Assembly: GCA_002633005.1 (NCBI GenBank)
Contig: NMRA01000536.1
Location: 1-64,000, forward strand
Source of the DNA: Phoronis australis
Taxonomy: Eukaryota; Phoronida; Phoronidae
Length of the DNA: 64,000 bases
Direction: 5' to 3'
Part shown: one piece after another, positions 56,367 to 64,000 of the stretch
How positions within the stretch are numbered: position 1 is the first letter of the stretch
How the letters are laid out: the number at the start of each line of letters is the position of its first letter
Position numbers and translations under genes: made by a program
Notes under the pieces: model-generated
Database searches by the model: none
What the model was told of the DNA's origin: nothing
Seen by the model: the letters and a program-made list of their open reading frames with translations, nothing else

Positions 56367-57779
56367 ATCCTAGGAGATGTTGTACATGATGTTTTTCAAT
56401 GACTCTGATCCACATCGCCATCGGGTATGATACCTTTATGCTTAATATTTGACATCAGAACATCTCATGCAATTTCTCTTAACCATTTTGATGGCCCAAG
56501 CCTAGTTTGCCAGATGACACTGGATCACTTGCATCCATCGTCACTTTGCTTGCTGTACATTAACGAATAGATTTTGAAATTTGTAGATATTTCCGTCTCT
56601 TGCAATAATTAGGAAGAAATTTTCGGTGTGGTAGAGACAGGTGCCAACTTTTTCTTGGTATCAGATTTTTTCTGAAATTTCCATCTACATGAAAATATTG
56701 AATGACACTGAGACAAGTAGGCTACACTGCTCAATATGCTTGCTTTCTTTCTCTTGGTGTCACTAAAGATTGTTGATTAAAATTCTTTTTTGATTCCTAT
56801 TTCTCGGAGGGGGGGTGGGGGGAAATCTAAGACTTTTCAGGTGGTGTCACTGAGTAAATACGCGTTGTTCTTATTGCAGCATTGTAAAACAAGAATATTA
56901 GACATTCTGTAGGTTTTACAGAGGGAAATTGTTTCTTATAAAAATATGTTAGTGTGTTCTCCAGTGCATATGAGAGGGACACAAATCAAACACAAACTAC
57001 GGTAAACGTATGAAAATGACTTGCTAAAACACAATTCATTTGGCTTAGAGTTTTAGATGTTTGCTGCCCTNATATCCTAAGAGATGTTGTACATGATGTT
57101 TTTCAATGACTCTGCTCCACATCGCCATCGGGTATGATACCTTTATGCTTAATATTTGACATCAGAACATCTCACGCAATTTCTCTTAACCATTTTGATG
57201 GCCCAAGCCTAGTTTGCCAGATGACACTGGATCACTTGCATCCATCGTCACTTTGCTTGCTGTACATTAACAAATAGATTTTGAAATTTGTAGATATTTC
57301 CGTCTCTTGCAATAATTAGGAAGAAATTTTCGGTGTGGTAGAGACAGGTGCCAACTTTTTCTCGGTATCAGATTTTTTCTGAAATTTCCATCTACATGAA
57401 AATATTGAATGACACTGTGAGACAAGTAGGCTACACTGCTCAATGTGCTTGCTTTCTTTCTCTTGGTGTCACTAAAGATTGTTGATTAAAATTCTTTTTT
57501 GATTCCTATTTCTCGGAGGGGGGGGGGGGGGAAATCTAAGACTTTTCAGGTGGTGTCACTGAGTAAATATGCATTGTTCTTATTGCAGCATTGTAAAACA
57601 AGAATATTAGACATTCTGTAGGTTTTACAGAGGGAAATTGTTTCTTATAAAAATATGTTAGTGTGTTCTCTAGTGCATATGAGAGGGACACAAATCAAAC
57701 ACAAACTACGGTAAACGTATGAAAATGACTTGCTAAAACACAATTCATTTGGCTTAGAGTTTTAGATGTTTGCTGCCCT
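56367..57779. repeat. ~705-bp direct duplication split by one N
   Basis: 56367-57070 repeats at about 57072-57779 with few differences, and the N sits at 57071. Each copy contains a G-run (56809-56822 and 57518-57531) that could stall sequencing or form a quadruplex. Confidence 0.88.
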
Positions 57780-60700
57780 ACATTATAATATTCAAGTGTA
57801 AAAGCCATATAAACTGGTCACGTTTATTGGAGTCACGAGATACATGATTCACTAGTGCAGACTAACTTTCAATCAAGAACAACATAATTTGACCCTTTAC
57901 CAGAGTCACCAATTGTCTGAGTGATTTGGGGTCCGTTTCGCCACAACGATAGGCCAACACAGGATGCTGGGGCCCCTGTGTAATCTTCCGCAGAACTTGA
58001 GTGGTTACTATGGTAAAAATTCTCCAGTTTGGGCAGACTCCAAAAGTTGGCACATGGAAGTTCAAGGAGGCATTGTATTTTCGTGACTTTAAGGGGTGTT
58101 ACACGTCGATTTTTGGCTTTCAACAGACTTCTCGAATTTCTGACTCCGCATTTTTGAATCAACAGAGTCTTGGCAGTTCATAAAATCATCAAAATTAGCT
58201 GCCAATGCAACCTTTTCATACATCCTCCTAGTGTGAAACATCGGGGAGAATGATCGTTTGTCAATGATTGTAATTCATGAATTTAGGACAGCCAACACTG
58301 CCCATTTCTAAAATTTTCTACAAGTTCTGATCTTTAGCAAAATAAATAACTTTTTTTCTGTCCCAAACTGAATTTTTACCGTATCCAATTATTACTGAAG
58401 ATGAAACCTCTCATCACTGTATGACACCATCAGGACTCAAACATTCAATTTTGCGTCCCTGTCAGATTTCAGCCATTTTTTTCTTCCAACCCATACATAC
58501 ACCCCGTTACATCTCAGAAGTTGTAACTTTGTTTTTTCTGGCTGTCTAACTGCCTGTGTCTCATGTTCTTCACTGACCAATGTACATTAAAGTTGCTTTT
58601 AGAGTTAGCGTTAAATCCATGAAAAAATGAACTGTTGGTATCATGTTGTCCTTGTGTGAAACATACAGATTGTTTACAAGAACATCCTAGCCTTCGGCGG
58701 GCCAACCTCATTAATAATGGCAAAAGGATTTGGATTTCTTACACAAGTAGCTTCATAATTATCATGTAAAACGATACGATTCATCCAAAATTGAAAGAAA
58801 TGAAGTTAAAATTCGGTGGCAAAGGCTTTCAGTAAATGTTTTACATTAGTTTATCCTTCAGTTGTTACACCAAATATAATTGCCAACAATTCTTTTGTGC
58901 ATTTCCCAAAGACTGATTATTTAAAGAATGGAAAATTATGATATCTACAGAGTACAAATCATGCTTTTGTTTTTGTGGAGAAATGTGACAAAATAGAATA
59001 TCATTTGCCGGACACACTGTTTGCTAAATCGGGGAAAATTACCATCCGATAAACTAGATAATGTATCGTTAGCTTAAAGAGTTTAATAATCAGACGACAC
59101 TCGATGACAAAGATGGAACGGAAAGGGTCCAATTCAACCAAACACAGTACTACAAACACTAGCAGAATGGCATAATGTAATATATCTGAATCCTACAGCA
59201 AAACAAAAGCATTGATTGTCTGAAAGAGCACGAAAACAAAGGGAAATCACTGTCATAACGTCACATGCAGAGAAGATAAGGCTTCAGGGTTCTCTGAGGA
59301 AGAACCAGAGCAAAAACTAATCATTGATAACCTGATGGGTGTCTTATCAATGGAGACCAGAGGTGGCTGTCTGGCACAAACAATGGTACAGTCAGGTATT
59401 GGAGAACTAGATGTTTAAGGGATCGGTTACACAGAGTTCAAGTCTTCAGGGTGGGTTCGACACTGCTGGTTGTTAGATACTTGCGGTGGAATGTCTTGAC
59501 TTAGGGTAATACAAATGGAGAGCACTGTGGTCAGTTACCAATCATTTCCTAGTACAATCTTAGGTATTTGAGAAGCCGACGGAACACATTTGATCGATCG
59601 CCAATTTTAGGAGTAAGAGGTTGAAAACAATTGTAGGAACCAGTGTTCCACCAGCACTGCAGTGACTTCTAGAAAATCCCATCTATTCATGTTGAAGACT
59701 AGTAGTTTCCCACAACTGTCATAACCCCTCATTTCAGCTTTCGTCAGAGACAAATAATTAAAAGTTTTCAATGGCATCCCTACGAGCTAACACAGTGACA
59801 TAAATCACATTAGATACAACTTTACTGGTAAAGTCGGATTATTTCATAATTTAACAACAAACAAAATATTAATCTCAAAAACAAACACTGACATTGTTTG
59901 AAGAAAAGATGACATAAAATTTGTATTCACCTCGATGGCTGCTAACGAAGGAAGCAAGGATTTCATAATTAATCCATTGATCCTTTTACACTTCTAGCCG
60001 AGGTGACGACCATTTTTACAGAAATAGCTCAAAAATGCCAACATCCCATAGGGTAAACCACATTTATTTTACAATGCCTTAGAGACCAACTGCTGACATA
60101 ACCGTAGTGAGCCAAGGTTCGCAAATTGCTCATCTAGGTAAATAAGGTAGAGGGAGAGCCACCTGATCCCCATAAAATATTAGTCAAAACGGAATGCCAT
60201 GCACTAACTGTGTGGCTCCAGTGTACTTTCATTTTTATTACAACCATTTCTAAGCAATTTCCTCCAGTGCCATTAAACCATGAAATCTACAGGTTATGAC
60301 TTCTGAGTAACCTTACAAAAATGATCAAATCTGGCTAACATTGGAACATTATATTTCAGAAATGGAGGACCAACTTGAAATGATACTTCAAGATATTATG
60401 AATTGTGCACCACCCTCCAAAAACAATGAAACGATTTTCTGAAATTTCTATCGTTTTTGCGTCATGTACTGTACAAAAACTGATTTTTTAAAAAAACTCA
60501 AAACAAAAACAAAAAGAAAGTTTCTAAAAAAACATTACACCATTTTTGAGATTCCAACATTTTTCATGTGCCCTTCGCCAAAACATTTATGCTAACCACA
60601 GTTTAGCAAAAGGCTCGATCAGATTGTTTCTAAGTGGACAAGTTTTATCCCGCAACTTACACTGCACCTTACGCTGGCACACAGAGTAAATCAAGCCTGG

Positions 60701-63700
60701 CTAACCTGATTGTAATTAACATTTTCACTGCTTAACAACACTAAACAAGACACTGAGAACATGGAAGATATGGTAATTGGCTGTTCAAAAGCGCCAACCG
60801 CCTGTGTAGTTATAACATGTACAGTATACATGTCAAGTGCACGACTTGTTTCTCATTTTTGCAACAGATGCTATCGAATATGGCTGCTTTTAAGAAAACC
60901 AACTCAAAAGTTGCGTGAAACAAAACCCGAAGATAGTTCATAAAACTGCATTTTTGAGAATTTGTCATTAACAAAATCAAGTTAGTCATGTTCTCAATAC
61001 ATCTGTTTTGCTACCAACGGAAGTGCCTTTCTATTTTGATTTATTGCCATAAAGACATGGTCACCTGACCCACTCCGCTACAGTTGGCAGGGGGTCCAGA
61101 GATTAAATTCTACAAAATTTCTACTTTTCTAAAACGTATACCTTTTTAGGTATTCTGCTAGATGCAGGCTTGCTGATAAGGTCATCCATACATTGAAACG
61201 GGTACAAACTATGGTTCATAATTTTAATGGTTCTTAAACAAAATGTGTTTGTGGACTACTCCTACTTACTCTTAGAAACTGGTCAGCAGAAGTCGCCTCT
61301 AACTCATGAAAGAAAAGTGGACACTGAAAAGTGTGAAATGACTGGCAATTTCTTACATTCAACTGAAGCACAGTTATTAACTGATGTAAAATATCAGTTG
61401 TAGTCGAACAAAACAGAATTGTCTAAATTCGAAATCAAACCTACCATTCCCATCAACAAAAATCATTCGACCTGCAGCTCAATTGCCCAATCCTAATCCA
61501 GAATAATCTTTTGTTGAAAAAAAACACTTTGAAAACCACAGGAGTACAGGTATTTAGAGAACATTGACTTTTTAACTGCCGACTTCAAGTCACTTGAATT
61601 TAATTACTTAGCCTGGTCACTTTCAATTCAAGTACCTATTGTCCTTAATTGCATTATGAAAAAGACAAGCGGATCTCTGGGGATACAGGCTGTACAGGAA
61701 TAGAGAGGATGTAAATGTGAGAGTTTAATTAGACACTGCTTTGTCTTAGCCTCACAGATTATACTACAACCTGTCAGTTTTCACTTTCAGCCATCTCTTA
61801 ATTTGATTCATTTGAAATTAAGACCCTTTCACATCTGACGGTGTTTTCTACTTCCAAGATGAAAGCGTAAGATTATGAAATGGCTTGGACTATTTACAAA
61901 CATGATTCCAGGCAATCTTTATTAGGCGTGTTAAAAGCTGTGCCCAAGAAGGCTCCGTGAGAATGTTTTCTAGTCTAAGAATTAAGGTCAACGAGTCAGG
62001 ACAATGAATTCCAAAAAATATATTAAAATCTAGTATACAAAAGTTCCATGTTTCAAACATCTCATTACAAAGACATTAGAAATGTTAAAAGCTTAACTGC
62101 AAAATTGTAAGGACTTAATTCTCCTATATTATAACTACCTGAACCTAGTGTATATGATATCAACACACAGGCATAGAAGGCAGTTTTGATCACTATCAGT
62201 CATACATCCATACTCCAAACAAATTATCATTTTTTTCTCATAAAATAAAATGACGACACACTCCAGCAATTAATGGCCGTTGTTCGACACTTGCCAGCGA
62301 TTACTATATTCTAATCAAGGGATAATTTTACATCTTCGTAATTACCTTGACACACGAATTAGGAAGAAGCCCATATAAATAACGTAGAAGTACCAAGAGA
62401 AGGTAATTAATGTTAGGATATGTACACACAGCACGCAAGATGATATCAAAGGGTGGAACATCTTTCAGTGGTACCCATTGATTTGACTACTGAGGGAAGC
62501 CCTAGCCGTCAGAAAAAACTGAATGTCTGATGTAAAAAAGCTTTTGTTTGCAGATTGTTGACACTTTCCCACGAATTTAAAATTGCTTAGAAATTTAGAA
62601 TCGAGACTACAAGACCAAAACAAAAACACATGCAAACCAACAAATCACACGACCTAATATTTCGACAATGGCCAAATAAAGTATGCTTAATTAACTAACA
62701 AAACTCCCATGCACGTTGTCTAAATATTAGGAAAAATGATCTTACAGACACATAATGTATGCTTGCTACGCCCACTTTTGATAGTTTTGGCATTTTTCTA
62801 AGCGAGCTCAGTTTACTGCAAGAATTTCCCCTTTGAAGGATCAGGCACTTTTCGCCTCACTTGACGGAGGGCCTGGATAGTCAAAAAGAGGCAGTCACCG
62901 TCAGATAAACATGACTATGACATCATCCAAGATCACTGTAATTTCTTTCATCTCATACCTAAAAACATGGAATTGTACACTAGCCACACTTTCGGTTTTC
63001 ATGGTGTTGACTTACACACTAAGTACATTTCGTTTCAGTTCTTGACTGATATAAATTTGGAATTTCAGCATTCGCTTTAGTACAGACACCGGCAACTGGT
63101 GCGCAACCTTTGACAACTGGCACAGAGATATCTCACTAAAAACGGTAACGACACAACGGCAGTACACATCAGCAAGGCAATCAGACGATAACACAATCAG
63201 AAAGGTTGAGAAATGCAAATTGGATAAATGTTCTCCAGCATCCACGCATCCTTTGTGCAAGCTAACTTAATTATTGGGGACAATTTTGACTAATGAACGC
63301 GGCTAGTTGGAAGGTAGATAATTCAAATTAAATAAGGTTAGGAAGGGAGGAAAGGTAATTGCCTGAAGCAGGATTGACATACAAAAGTGTAGGATAAAAA
63401 AATCACAATTTTCCTGAACATTTACTATTTGTTCAGCTTTTAATGAAGATTTGTCAACGTAATTGTTTCTTCTAAGAACTGATTTTTCGTTTTTTAAACA
63501 ATTCAAATTGCATGATGTAAGAATTCATATTAAAATCATATACTACTCGTCTAATTCTAGGTAATGACTTGCTTATACATTGTGTATGCTTTTATTCAGA
63601 AGAAAAAATCAAATATGACCTGTCATACAGACGTTCAGTGGGATAGTATGTCTGCCAGACACCTCATTCGCAATTCGCCCCATCAGTGTGAACATTCATT

Positions 63701-64000
63701 TCCGTAACTGAACATTTGAAAAACAGTCTCAAAAAGGTAAGAGTTCAATCAACAAATTTCACAAGGGACTTAATTAGCCAAGGTACCATGCCTGTTTAAA
63801 TACTCAGAAGACGCGAGGCCGACAGATGTGTTGATGGTATCACAGCTCCTGAAAGGGAACCAAAGGTAGCCATTACGCCGAACAGATGTTGGTGAATTTG
63901 CTCTACTCATTATCTCTGCTCATTAAACTGAAACAATAGAATCATTCCAGCTCTGATGGAGTATGAGCACTGATGCCTGAAACACTGTGCAAGCTGACAT
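57780..64000. other. No gene recognised; one candidate first exon
   Basis: AT-rich non-coding sequence. On the minus strand 62959-63002 reads ATG to donor TTTTTAG|GTATGAG in good start context (CACCATGA) with an upstream in-frame stop. It encodes MKTESVASVQFHVF and exits in phase 2. Otherwise nothing is seen. Confidence 0.4.

Noticed and set aside
1-64000. CRISPR arrays, operons, rRNA or tRNA genes
   Set aside because: Intron-containing animal gene structure; no spaced identical repeats of CRISPR type and no rRNA or convincing tRNA fold seen by eye. A tRNA scan would be needed to exclude single tRNAs.

Overview
The window comes from an animal genome, most likely a non-vertebrate bilaterian. 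It is AT-rich, with long introns and many transposon remains. Its one well-supported host gene is a ZEB/zfh-1 zinc-finger homeobox repressor on the minus strand. The gene has nine zinc fingers and a homeodomain that keeps the canonical WFQN recognition helix, which argues against a vertebrate. I cannot name the species.

Layout. 1-12 kb is a transposon graveyard. It holds a decayed THAP-domain (P-element-like) transposon at 213-1768 and an LTR fragment at 1767-2044. Next is a badly decayed Ty3/Gypsy retroelement at 2045-6640 whose integrase lies upstream of reverse transcriptase (the Gmr1-like order) and whose Gag carries a SCAN-like domain. After it come a second THAP first exon at 9076-9137 with an ETS/E2F promoter, an LTR at about 9667-10287 with perfect heat-shock-element arrays before a TATA box, and several MITE ends sharing the terminus CAGTGGCGGATC. 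12-14.9 kb shows no gene. 14.9-23.2 kb holds the 3' UTR and the six certain coding exons of the ZEB gene. 23.2-44.4 kb is a very long intron, and a probable N-terminal exon lies at 44401-44490. 44.5-64 kb contains no certain gene. It holds candidate 5' exons, a hAT-like element around a 299-base gap, a nested inverted pair of CpG-rich promoter arms, and repeats.

The seven ZEB exons join in one frame (981 codons from the ATG at 44476). Five N-terminal fingers, one central finger, the homeodomain, CtBP-type PLDLS motifs and three C-terminal fingers match a two-handed E-box-binding repressor. The exons upstream of the main exon are all multiples of three with phase-1 ends, so they could be skipped without frame change. 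The 3' UTR carries a miR-8/miR-200 seed match, the microRNA family known to repress ZEB/zfh-1 genes.

Assembly caution: four of the five single-N positions mark the end of the first copy, or the start of the second, in a direct repeat (3154, 9138, 10819, 57071). These look like overlaps that failed to merge and may be false duplications.
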